Below, in pieces: positions 21,151 to 30,513 of a DNA stretch of 64,000 nt. A program made the translations under genes and the position numbers. The notes beneath the pieces were generated by a model. The model was not told the DNA's origin. It was given only the letters and a program-made list of their open reading frames with translations, and made no database searches. Each line of letters starts with the position of its first letter. The first letter of the stretch is position 1. The DNA is from Liopterus haemorrhoidalis (Eukaryota > Arthropoda > Insecta > Coleoptera > Dytiscidae), in NCBI GenBank assembly GCA_963971575.1, contig OZ020613.1, forward strand, positions 49,966,250 through 50,030,249. Direction: 5' to 3'.

Positions 21151-22288
21151 TATTTGTTATTATTATTATTATTTTTAATGTAGTTTGTCAATTATGTAGA
21201 TAATGCTTGTAAGTTTACTGCTTGTACAATGTCAATTTCATATACACAAAACGTAAATTACAGGTCGTTTTCATTTTTTAAGGTGCTGCTCCAAATGAAA
21301 AGGGGAAATTAAATCCATCTGCTGCTCACACTGCCGATTTGTTTTTATTTATGGACCAGCTGTACGACAGTGTGAATGGGAACAGAGTTAAGGCACCACC
21401 AGAAAAGATGTTACGCCGAATTGTAAAGAGTAAGTCTGGCCACATAGAATTCTAGCTAGACGCCATGAAAACTTTGGAATCAATGGCATTTTACTGTCAT
21501 AAAAAAAATTGTACCTGTACCGTCTCTGAGAAACTGGATTTTTACCCTAAAAAGTTTCTTGTCTTTACAAAAAAAATTAAATGAAGCAGGAAAAATTATT
21601 TTGGTCCACGAAACATAAATCAAGATCCAGTAGAAAATTTTTTCGGATCAGGTAGAAGTCATGGTGTACGTAACTTAAATCCAACCACAGTAGCTTTTAC
21701 TAGTTCGTGTAAGGTTCTTACAATTAACAATTGTGTTTCTCACCATACAGTGGGGTTTAATTGTGAGAAGTAAGATACAGTTGGTGCCTTAGATGATCTT
21801 CAGCATTTAATTACTGGCCAGGATGATTTAGGAACCGCCCCTCTATAACCCGAACCTTGTTTGACTTTTCTTTCTCTTCCTGCCTCTGTTCCAACCATGA
21901 GGAGTGGTCGAATTTCACGGTGCACACGGGTCTATATCACGGGTTATTTAGGGAAAAAACTGCATAAATTTATTAAAGATTGTCCAGTTTGCCTCCGTAA
22001 TTGGCCAGTCACCTCTGAATGCGACACTCAGGACGCAGATTTTATTGATGCTCGTGATTATAGACCTGGTGCATTATTTCGACCTAACAGTTTTTTTCCA
22101 TGGTTTCAAAATTTTACGGATGGTTTAAAAATTTTAAACAGATTTGTTACAGAATAGGCATGATTGTTATTTACTTAAAATACTTAATTAAGTATATCTA
22201 CTGAATGAGGTAGATATAAATACATATTATAATAAAATATTTAAGTTTTTTTGACTAATATTAATTGATTTAATATTTTTTACTTTAA

Positions 22289-22889
22289 ATGTCTGATGGA
22301 AGAAAAAGGTTGTCAGGTGCTGAATATCGGAAAAGAAAATTGGAAAAAGAAAAAAACATAAGACAAGTGACCACCCAGATCACAACATTTTTTACTCCGA
22401 CTCCAACTAGTACCATGCCATCATCAGTATCTCCAAATAATAAGACACCCAAATTATCGAATACAAGTGGAGATCATAATGTAGAAGAACAAGAGGTCAA
22501 TCAAATTACTGAAAATCCTGAGGAATTGTGTTTGAAGTCACCATCTCCACCTCCACCTCAAGAGTATTGTGGATCCGATTCATCTTTACCAGAAGATATA
22601 GAGGGTAATTCTGATAAACATTTTCGAGAAGGAATTTCACATGATCCCCAACAAGAAAGCGATATTGATCTTAGTGATCCAGCCAAAAGGCCTCAAATAA
22701 TAACTGATTCTGTTAGAATGTCACTAATTGACATTAGCCCTATTCAGTGTTCAGATGTTAATTTTCCAAAAGATTATAATAACCGATCATTTCCCATTTT
22801 ATATTTCAGTAAAAAATTTATTAATGGAGAGAAAATTTATAGAAATTGGTTAATATATTCAAAATCAATAAATTCAGTATTTTGTTTTT
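22289..22889 (+). pseudogene. hAT-type TTF zinc-finger transposase, N-terminal fragment
   Basis: The reading starts MSDGRKRLSGAEYRKRKLEK, followed by a Thr/Ser/Pro-rich linker, then DIDLSDPAKRPQIITD and NWLIYSKSINSVFCFC, the start of the TTF zinc finger. The order parallels the gene at 3346-3882 (LSGAEHRKRK, DLSDPATWPE, YSKSINRVFCFCC). The match stops at about 22889 in mid-finger, where unrelated pyrimidine-rich sequence begins. The catalytic region is absent. The remaining part is cleanly open, so truncation is the main damage. Confidence 0.75.
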
Positions 22890-24060
22890 GTCACCCCCTG
22901 CAATCCCTATACCCCGACTAATCCACCCCTCAGTCCACTACCCCCAACGCCTTATTGCCTCAAGAGAAAGCGTTTGGAGTTTTAGACTGTTTCCTCTAGC
23001 GATATACTTTGGTACTTATTTATTATCATTATTGTTTTTTATTTTATTTTTATTCTTGTCATGTTTATTCACATTATTTATCTATTACATTTTTCACTGT
23101 TTAAATTACCGTTTGCTTGTTTAGTTCATCTATTTTTGTCAATACATGCCTAAATCCATACTTATTTGTATTATTTGTAAAATACCCTATTTTACACGTT
23201 TTCAGAGAGGTTTACTTAGGTACCCGAGCTCTTCAAGCCGAGCCAGCATATTGTTCTCTACTAGGTTGAGCTAAGTAGGGTAAAGTGTTTACGGGTGATA
23301 CGAGGGAGAAATTGCACGACTTCTCTTAAGTCTCACGGCGGTAGGGACCTGTGGACCTCTTCCGATGCCCCTCCCCGTAACAAGGCACTTCCATCAATCA
23401 AGCTACCAGAGATGGAGAAATGTGTAAAAAATAAATGTAGAATTTTAAAACGAGTAACCTGTACATCAAATATTAATTATTTGCTTATTGCGGATGACAC
23501 ACGTGGTACATCAAATACTGATGAATTTTTCATTGCGGATGACACACCTGGTACATCGAACATTAGAAAAATCAGCCCTGCGTTATGAATAGTAAAGACT
23601 GTAATTCCGCAGGAGATGAACCAACTTCTGCTTTGTTTATAAGAATGAATTTCTTGATGCTGAAGCACTAATTACGCTAGTAAAAAGTAATAAATTGGAG
23701 CAGTTTGTTGAAGAAACTTCAACGAAGGATGTAGCGGTGCAAATAAGAGTTAGTTAGTTAGTTAGTTAAAATTTTTGGCGCACAGCAACAAAGGCTATTT
23801 GCGCCTAACGCAGCCCATTTAAATGACTAGACTATATTTTAAAAACAATATATTAAACAATAAATAAATAGCTAAAATCATTCAAAACACGCATACTCAA
23901 TAAAAGAAATCTTGCACTGACAGACACAAATAAATAATATAAAAAGTCTGTTCGAAAATTTGAACAGACTCAGGGTGATGGTAAGAGGCTGTAAAGGGGC
24001 CAATTACCATCGAATATCACAGTCAATAACTAGAAACACATTAAAATAAGGTGCAAGACT

Positions 24061-27000
24061 TCACACATAAAACAATAAGTTCGATTCTCTCAGGAAGAGT
24101 ATCAGCCTGTCCATGAGTACCCTGTCGTCACCTAAAGCAACTGACAGGTCATAGCACAGGCCTAACCTCTCCCTGACATCCTCGAACTGTACACACTCAG
24201 TTAAAAAGTGTAACACAGACAAATCTGTGTTACACGTCTCACAGATAGGGGACTCTTCTCCTCGAAGGAGGTGTCCATGGGTCCACCAACAGTGACCTAT
24301 ACGGAGGCGTGTGATGGCGGTTTCCTCCCTGCGGTTAATCCTGCAGGAAGAACCCCATGGTTTAACGTCTCCCTTAATCTGTCGCAACTTAACGTTCTGT
24401 GTGCGGCTCCACTCATGTTGCCACAAGTCTAAAACCAGATGTTTCAGATGACTCTTTGCGTCATCTGGAAAAACAAAACTCACATCAATCATAGGTCTGT
24501 AAGAGGCGGCTTTTGCAGCTGCATCTGCCGCTTCATTGCCTTTAATACCAACATGTCCCGGTATCCAAAACAGCTCTACCCTCACATTCTGGGCATTCAG
24601 ATTGTGGAGTAGCAACCGGATCTTTAGTACAAGAGGATGCTCTGGATCTGGATCTTGGATACTGTTTAGAGCGCTCAGCGAGTCCGTCAAGATAACACTT
24701 GACCGACTTTGCTCTGACGAAACAAAACACAGGGCCTTGAAAATAGCATACAGCTCAGCAGTGTACACACTCGTTATAGAGTGCAGACGGTACTGAAACT
24801 GTTGGCGTGGATTCAAAACAACGAACGCACACCCAACCCTGGTTCCGGATTTTGATCCGTCAGTAAAAATGACAGTATCCTCGAACCTAGGGACCAGTGT
24901 TCTTTGTAACTCATGTTGGTATTCGATAGGCAACGTAGTATCTTTATCAAACCTAGTTAATGTGAGGTTCACAAGTGGACGCGGTAGCGTCCATGGTGGA
25001 ACAGCACACAAAACGAAACTTGCCATTTCAGGCATATTAAAATCAATATCGCCCAAAATGTCGAAAGTCCTCAGACCAAAAGGCCTATTGGCTCTTGGTT
25101 TTCTGTCATATATTTCTGTATGCCTATTTTGTAGAATAGGGTCATACGCGGGATGATCTGGCTTGGCACTGAGTGCAGCCATATACCGCAAGGATAGAAT
25201 TTTACGACGATTGTACAGTGACGGTTCGCCTGCTTCACACAGCAGGCTTAGTATTGGACTGGTGCGAAATGCACCTGTGGCCAATCTAACCCCAGTGTGA
25301 TGTACAGTGTCAAGAATTCTTATCTCTTGGTGTTTAGCTGACCCATAAGCTAGACATCCATAGTCCAGCTTAGAGCGCACTAGAGAACGATATAAACGCA
25401 ACATGACAGTGCGGTCTGCACCCCATGTCTTGTGACTGAGGACCCGCAACAAATTGAGCGACTTTTGGCATTTTTTCTTGACAGACAAAAAATGTGCCCG
25501 CCAAGTTAGACGACTGTCAAAAACGAGACCCAGAAATCTGGCAGTATCGGTAAATGGTAACTGTGCTCCATTTAGCGTGAGTGTAGGGTTGGGATGGACA
25601 CCCCTTTTCCTACAAAAATGGACACACACAGTTTTGCTGGTCGAGAATTTGAAGCCATTTTCGGTTGCCCATGTATCGAGACGATTGATGGTCAGCTGGA
25701 GCTGACGTTCGATTGTACTAGTCTTTTGTCCGGCGACAAAGATACCAATGTCGTCGACAAATATCGAACTCTGTACAGGCAATCGAATACATGAAGCTGC
25801 ACCGTTAATGGCGATCAAAAATAGCGTAACGCTCAGTATGGAGCCCTGTGGGACCCCATTGTCCAGTGCGAACATTTGTGACAGGGTATTTCCGATCCGC
25901 ACCCTGAAGCGCCGGTTCGACATGAAGTCTTTTATAAAGAACATCAAGCGTCCCCGGAGACCCCAGGAATGCAGGGTACGGAGAATCCCAAAAATCCATG
26001 CAGTGTCATAGGCTTTCTCAATATCGAAAAACACAGCTACCAGGTGTTTGTTTTCAACGAAAGCATTCCTGATAGCTGTCTCTAGTCTGACCAGATGATC
26101 TGCTGTTGAGCGGTGACGGCGAAAGCCGCACTGTGTGTTGGCCAGCAAGTCGTTAGATTCTAAAAACCAAATCAGACGCTTGCTGATCATTCGCTCCATG
26201 AGCTTGCAGAGACAACTGGTCAGTGATATTGGTCTATAGCTAGAGGGCAAGTGTTTATCTTTCCCGACTTTGGGGATAGGAATTATATGAGATTCCTTCC
26301 ACTTGGTCGGGCACTTGCCCTCAGTCCATATCCTATTATAGACATTCAAAAGCCTAGACTTAGATGGTTCTGGAAGATTTCGGATCATACAATAATGTAT
26401 CGCATCTGGACCAGGAGAGCTATCCTTACACTTTGACATCGCGCTATCTAGCTCTTCACGAGAGAAAAGCAGGTTGTATACCTCGTCATTCTTCGAAAAG
26501 AAATTTAGAGGTATAGATTCGAGGCCTGCTTTACGAGTTAGAAACTCGGGTGGATAATGTTCAGAGCTAGAATTGAACGCAAAATTAGATGCCAAAGTGT
26601 TAGCAATTTCGACCGCTGAGGTAACTACGTTACCATTTACCGATAGACCAGCAATGGCTGTAGCTGTATTTAGACCGGAGATTTTCCGGACCTTCTCCCA
26701 AACTTTGGCCACTGGAGTGGCAACTGTAACGGTGCATACGTATTTGCGCCATGATTCGCGCTTGCTTTCTTTCACAATCCTCTTAGCACGAGCTTTCGCT
26801 CGTTGGAAGGCTATCATGTTTGTCTCTGTTGGACAACGACGGAATGTATTGAAGAGGTGTCTCCTTTCACGTAGCGCCAAGTCGCATTCCTCGTTCCACC
26901 AGGGAACGGGAACTCGACGGGGCTGAGTGGATGACAGCGGTATGCTGCTTTCAGCCGCGCTCGTGATGGAATCCGTGAAATGATTCACCTCTTCGTCTAC

Positions 27001-27756
27001 GCTCAAGTTCGGAATATCCTCGTGAGAGAATGATTCTGCGAACTTGGTCCAATCTGCTTTCCGAAGAACCCACTGTGGCCAGCGGGATTCGGTAACAGTA
27101 TTGAACAGAGGCCTTAAGAAGATTGGAAAGTGATCACTACCGCACAGGTCGTGATGCACGTCCCATTTGAACAACGGAGCGATGGCTCCTGAAACGACGC
27201 TAAGATCTATGGCACTGAATGTACCCGTTGCTGCACAGAAGTGCGTGGGTCTGCCGTCGTTCAAAAAGCTCAAACTCAAATCGTTCAACATAGTCTCCAG
27301 GTGACGTCCCCGTCGATCGTTCCGCACCGATCCCCAACATACATTGTAGGCGTTAAAATCGCCTAGTAGTATGAAGGGTGGTGGGAGTTGATCGATGATG
27401 TTCACGACATCTCGGATGTCAGTTCGAACACCAGGGGGAAGGTAGATAGAACAAATCGTCACCTGGAGGGGAAGTGCAACACGAACTGCTACGACCTGCA
27501 ACTCAGTGTCAATGTCTACAGGATTGTGGTACAATGTGTCTCTAACGAGAATTGCCACGCCGTCACATGCTCTTGCCCCCGTAAGGAAATCCGTGCGAAA
27601 CACGGAGTATCCTCGAGGAGAGAATGTGTCGGTTTCCGTGAAATTTGTTTCCTGCAGACAAACACACGAAGGCGCTAAATTGGAGAGTAACAGTCGCAGT
27701 TCTTCGTAGCGCTGATATACACCGTTACAGTTCCACTGGATTAGTGGACCAGTCAT
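24061..27756 (-). CDS. LINE A2 ORF2: endonuclease, reverse transcriptase, RNase H
   Basis: This is an unbroken 1231-residue protein. An AP-type endonuclease occupies residues 1-220 with E36 (LQETNF), GDFN at 132-135 and SDH at 207-209. The reverse transcriptase spans about 470-740 with SSYRPISLTS, GVPQGSILS and the FVDD box at 666-669. An RNase H domain follows with D966, E1001, D1025 and D1078 in TDGS, TAEL, TDSL and GNEAADAA. A CX2CX7HX4C box lies near the C-terminus. The protein nicks target DNA and copies element RNA there. ORF1 ends inside its ATG (ATGA), so translation probably depends on termination and reinitiation. All catalytic residues I can check are present. Confidence 0.95.
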   Translation of the reverse strand: MTGPLIQWNCNGVYQRYEELRLLLSNLAPSCVCLQETNFTETDTFSPRGYSVFRTDFLTGARACDGVAILVRDTLYHNPVDIDTELQVVAVRVALPLQVTICSIYLPPGVRTDIRDVVNIIDQLPPPFILLGDFNAYNVCWGSVRNDRRGRHLETMLNDLSLSFLNDGRPTHFCAATGTFSAIDLSVVSGAIAPLFKWDVHHDLCGSDHFPIFLRPLFNTVTESRWPQWVLRKADWTKFAESFSHEDIPNLSVDEEVNHFTDSITSAAESSIPLSSTQPRRVPVPWWNEECDLALRERRHLFNTFRRCPTETNMIAFQRAKARAKRIVKESKRESWRKYVCTVTVATPVAKVWEKVRKISGLNTATAIAGLSVNGNVVTSAVEIANTLASNFAFNSSSEHYPPEFLTRKAGLESIPLNFFSKNDEVYNLLFSREELDSAMSKCKDSSPGPDAIHYCMIRNLPEPSKSRLLNVYNRIWTEGKCPTKWKESHIIPIPKVGKDKHLPSSYRPISLTSCLCKLMERMISKRLIWFLESNDLLANTQCGFRRHRSTADHLVRLETAIRNAFVENKHLVAVFFDIEKAYDTAWIFGILRTLHSWGLRGRLMFFIKDFMSNRRFRVRIGNTLSQMFALDNGVPQGSILSVTLFLIAINGAASCIRLPVQSSIFVDDIGIFVAGQKTSTIERQLQLTINRLDTWATENGFKFSTSKTVCVHFCRKRGVHPNPTLTLNGAQLPFTDTARFLGLVFDSRLTWRAHFLSVKKKCQKSLNLLRVLSHKTWGADRTVMLRLYRSLVRSKLDYGCLAYGSAKHQEIRILDTVHHTGVRLATGAFRTSPILSLLCEAGEPSLYNRRKILSLRYMAALSAKPDHPAYDPILQNRHTEIYDRKPRANRPFGLRTFDILGDIDFNMPEMASFVLCAVPPWTLPRPLVNLTLTRFDKDTTLPIEYQHELQRTLVPRFEDTVIFTDGSKSGTRVGCAFVVLNPRQQFQYRLHSITSVYTAELYAIFKALCFVSSEQSRSSVILTDSLSALNSIQDPDPEHPLVLKIRLLLHNLNAQNVRVELFWIPGHVGIKGNEAADAAAKAASYRPMIDVSFVFPDDAKSHLKHLVLDLWQHEWSRTQNVKLRQIKGDVKPWGSSCRINRREETAITRLRIGHCWWTHGHLLRGEESPICETCNTDLSVLHFLTECVQFEDVRERLGLCYDLSVALGDDRVLMDRLILFLRESNLLFYV

Positions 27757-29177
27757 TTTTGTTTAGGGGAGTTACCCCGCAACCTAATGATCTTTGGTTT
27801 ACCCTTAGGTTGCGGGTCAACAGCCATTTTCTCGGCCACGGTTTCACTTGTTTGTCCAGGTGCCTTGGTGGACACACTGGACTCCTTTTTTGATTGTTTG
27901 GTTCTCACTGGTATCCAGTGAGAACCAACGGATCCCTTATCAGTCTCCTTTTCAGGAGTGACTGATGAGGGCTTTGTAGAAGCGACCCTTGTCTGATCGC
28001 TTCTAATTTGTGGAGAAGACTGTGGGGTCTTCTCCTTAGGTGGTTGGGAGAACTGAGGTTGAGTGCGTTCTCCTTTAGGGGAGGGGGATTTATTCAGACC
28101 CGATCCCCCAGGTTGTGGGGTCTGAACATTGGTCTCTGGGACCAATACCACCGTTTCTCTAGCAGTATTTGTACAAACTGTCACTGCTGCTGCAGTTGTC
28201 GGGCGAGGCACTAACTCTGTCTGAGTTTGGACACTTGCAGTTCGTTTTGCGGCCACTTGTGCGAAAGATTTCGCAAAAGTAACCGGCGCACTCTCTTTGT
28301 ATTTCCTTTTGGCGTCGAAATACGGTATCTTGTCCTGCGTTTTTATTACCTGTATTGCCTTTTCCTCTAAGTACGTTGGGCAATGGCGTGAAGTAGATGC
28401 ATGAGCACCTTTACAATTCACGCAGTGTGCCGCGTTTGGACAGGTATCAACATCATGTTGGTCCTGTCCGCAGTTGGCACAGATGGACTGTTTGCCACAA
28501 CGAACTGAGGTGTGACCGTAACGCTGGCACTTGTAGCATCTCATCGGATTGGGGTAGTAGGGGCGAACGTTACAAACGCTGTACCCCACCCTTACCGATG
28601 TTGGACACCTTGTGCCAGCGAAGGAAACCACCATAGAGATCGAAGGCTTGCCGTTCCGGGGGTTGAGCTTCCTGCATTCGACGACACCTTGCGATGTCAT
28701 TTCCTGCACAAACTCTTCCTCCGTAACATAAGCAAGGTCGCGATCCGTTACGACGCCTTTCGAGGTATTCAGGGCCTTATGCGGCTGAACTGAAATTCCA
28801 AACTCACCAAACTTGACACATTTCTGTAATGTTGACGACGCCTCAGTCTCTGCTTCGACAAGCAGTGTACCGTCCGACAACTTTCGCACCGATTTTATTC
28901 CAGTAGAGCACGTATCTCTCAATGTTCGGGCAACAAAGAAGGGGGACATCTCTTTGAAAGACTTACCCTCTTCTTGAACCTTTACGACGAGAAATCGTGG
29001 TACTGGCGCACAAAACTCAACATTTCTTTTACCTTCTACCTTCTTGGCAGCTGGCCTAACACATCCCTCGTCGGATGACTGAGCATCACGACGAGGTCTC
29101 TTGTTTGATTTTTTACGGAGTTTACTCTCACTATTGGCGGAATTTAAAGAATTTTTATCCCTCCGGGTAGACGCCAT
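27753..29177 (-). CDS. LINE A2 ORF1: gag-like RNA-binding protein
   Basis: This 474-residue protein has a basic N-terminus (KKSNKRPRRDAQ), an RRM-like region at about 60-200 (PRFLVVKVQEEGKSFKEM onward) and three Cys/His knuckles near 220-275. The first two are CX2CX4HX4C (CYKCQRYGHTSVRC, CANCGQDQHDVDTC) and the third is CX2CX3HX6C. A Pro/Thr/Ser-rich tail follows. Such proteins coat the element RNA and form the retrotransposition particle with ORF2. The start at 29177 is supported by an in-frame stop 12 bases upstream and by a usable MASTRRDKN start. No damage is visible. Confidence 0.93.
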   Translation of the reverse strand: MASTRRDKNSLNSANSESKLRKKSNKRPRRDAQSSDEGCVRPAAKKVEGKRNVEFCAPVPRFLVVKVQEEGKSFKEMSPFFVARTLRDTCSTGIKSVRKLSDGTLLVEAETEASSTLQKCVKFGEFGISVQPHKALNTSKGVVTDRDLAYVTEEEFVQEMTSQGVVECRKLNPRNGKPSISMVVSFAGTRCPTSVRVGYSVCNVRPYYPNPMRCYKCQRYGHTSVRCGKQSICANCGQDQHDVDTCPNAAHCVNCKGAHASTSRHCPTYLEEKAIQVIKTQDKIPYFDAKRKYKESAPVTFAKSFAQVAAKRTASVQTQTELVPRPTTAAAVTVCTNTARETVVLVPETNVQTPQPGGSGLNKSPSPKGERTQPQFSQPPKEKTPQSSPQIRSDQTRVASTKPSSVTPEKETDKGSVGSHWIPVRTKQSKKESSVSTKAPGQTSETVAEKMAVDPQPKGKPKIIRLRGNSPKQK

Positions 29178-29714
29178 ACCCGTATATTAAGTTTCATCAC
29201 CCTGCCATGCCCACCCACCAGGGAGCCCCACACAGGGGACGTTGGCCGCAAACCGGCTCATTGCGCCAGACATGTCAGGATGATATAGCATCGGAGGAAG
29301 TAGTCACGGGCTGCTCGACCCGCTCGAGAACCAGTAGTCGCCAACTCTGGAACCGGGCGAGCTGCAGCCGCTCCCACAGACCCCCGAATACTTGTCTAGT
29401 GGCACGGCATTACCCCGGCATCCACGATACAGTAGTGGAGCCACTCTATTCATGAACCGTGACACCAGCCGATTGACTGAGCTGACCAGACTCAGCCTCC
29501 CGTTTTACCGAATCCGAGGCCAAAGAAGGCGTGTTGGGATCGTACTGTCCGCGGGCAGCAGTCTCCCTCAACCGACCAGGACCCTCTTCTCCGGCGTTAC
29601 GGGTCTCCACGCACGGCAAACACGCGGGTAGGAATTTAAGTGGGAGATCAAAGAGACAACAGATAAGCCTATTCCTACAATCGGCTTCTCTGAACTGTCT
29701 CCTCCCAAATGATA

Positions 29715-29879
29715 TGTGATTCAGGGTACGTGGGATCATCAGGCCCAAAAGCTCTATATGGTCAGGTGATGCGACCATTATGAACTTCCCTTGCGTGATT
29801 GAGGGTACGCGGGATCATCAGGCCCGAAAGCTCGACAAATGGCCAGGTGTTATGGCCATTATGAACTTCCCCTGCGGGG
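29715..29879 (-). promoter_or_regulatory. Two 80-bp monomers at the 5' end of LINE A2
   Basis: The first about 165 bp of the element consist of two copies of one unit with an 80-bp period (GTGATT at 29715 and 29795). Both contain GGGATCATCAGGCCC and CCATTATGAACTTCCC. The outermost unit ends in the self-complementary CCCCTGCGGGG. LINEs use internal promoters at the 5' end, and tandem monomers act as such in some other LINEs; the promoter role here is inferred from position. The same two units begin copy A3. Confidence 0.6.
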
Positions 29880-29892
29880 GGTGCAAATAAGA

Positions 29893-30480
29893 AGTGGAGA
29901 TATAGGACTCTTTCGTTACGCCTACAAAAACTAACAAACAATAAAATACACAAACCTAACTGGCAAGTTTTGAAATGTTAGAAACAATTATTGCGATATA
30001 TTCAGATGTGTTTCCACACAAATTAAAAGACAGAGTATACCAATAATGGAAAAGGTAATTTTAACATTTATGAAGTTAAAGTTAAATATAAAGTTTGTTG
30101 TTTTGTCAATTTTGTTTAAAACTACGAGTTTATCAGCACAAACTTGTAAAAATGTACTCAACAAAACTATAGATAAGATAGCATATATCCTAGAACCACG
30201 TAATAGATTGGCCATCAAGAAAAGAATGTTTACAGAATATGTCAATTTAGTTCTCTGACTTTATCAATGTAAAAGTAGTGTAGGACTGTGAGGAAATTGT
30301 AATTCAAAAACCAAAATGTCTCTGTAACGTATGTAATGTTAGTAACTGTGAAGCTTGCGGAATTGCTATAAACCCCAACAAATGCCAACAGAATGGAGGT
30401 GATGTCTGTAGATTTTTCGGACCACCGCCTCCTACCACGAATGGAAAAACTTACCTGCACATTTTAAGACATTTGGTAAC
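29893..30480 (+). pseudogene. ISL2EU-like gene relic in duplication copy 1
   Basis: EKVILTFMKLKLNIKFVVLS at 30047-30105 and the following SILFKTTSLSAQTCKNVL match the helical region ahead of the first catalytic residue of ISL2EU transposases. Further right, a Cys-rich reading (CLCNVCNVSNCEACGIAINP near 30318) overlaps minus-strand open frames, but no DDE residue can be placed. The gene is split from its upstream part (23551-23748) by LINE A2. It is a non-functional remnant. Confidence 0.55.
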
Positions 30481-30513
30481 ATAATAAGAGTAGAAGACTT
30501 TTAACACATTTAT

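Larger units (their letters stand above)
18724..22156 (+). pseudogene. P-element-like transposase gene, two exons, intron holding a Tc1 element
   Basis: Exon 1 (to 19770) reads a basic N-terminal stretch (FTRKNRKLASAKTRLTFL), then CTLLFDEMYLDCGLQYI, the DQGATNQ region and IPFYDPPHLLKGMHNNLL, all diagnostic of P-like transposases. A GTGAGT donor sits at 19771 and a TTTTTTAAG acceptor ends at 21282; splicing joins ...IALWG to AAPNEKGKLNPSA in phase. Exon 2 contains NQDPVENFFGSGRSHG and a Cys-pair C-terminus ending at 22156. Frameshifts near 19275 and 19655 and several stops in exon 2 make it a pseudogene. The THAP domain and element ends were not identified. Confidence 0.85.
23749..29879 (-). 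mobile_element. LINE family A copy A2, complete, 6.13 kb
   Basis: The element runs on the minus strand from a G/C-rich 5' end at 29879 to a (TAAC)n tail at 23749. It is flanked by the 13-bp duplication GGTGCAAATAAGA at 23736-23748 and 29880-29892. The uninterrupted second copy of the tandem duplication (GCGGTGCAAGTAAGAATTGG near 30947) shows the empty site. It has a 700-bp 5' UTR, ORF1 and ORF2 overlapping by four bases, and a roughly 310-bp 3' UTR. An endonuclease-RT-RNase H ORF2 with a short-repeat tail places it in the I-like group; the exact clade is my inference. Confidence 0.95.
22969..30513. repeat. Tandem duplication, first copy (interrupted by LINE A2)
   Basis: Bases 22969-23748 and 29893-30513 together correspond to the single stretch 30514-31483. 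The first copy holds 319 bp (23232-23550) and about 87 bp (near 30190-30280) that the second lacks. LINE A2 lies inside this copy only. The 319-bp segment has an internal repeat of GCGGATGACACACSTGGTACATC type near 23489 and 23533. The right part is a decayed ISL2EU gene. Confidence 0.85.

Noticed and set aside
24536..27893. Several plus-strand frames of 60-117 residues opposite LINE A2
   Set aside because: They mirror ORF2 codons, recur at the same places opposite A1, A3 and A6, and have no domains of their own.
29207..29778. Frames in the LINE 5' UTR on both strands
   Set aside because: They overlap each other, lack domains and lie in GC-rich untranslated sequence; the true ORF1 start is at 29177.
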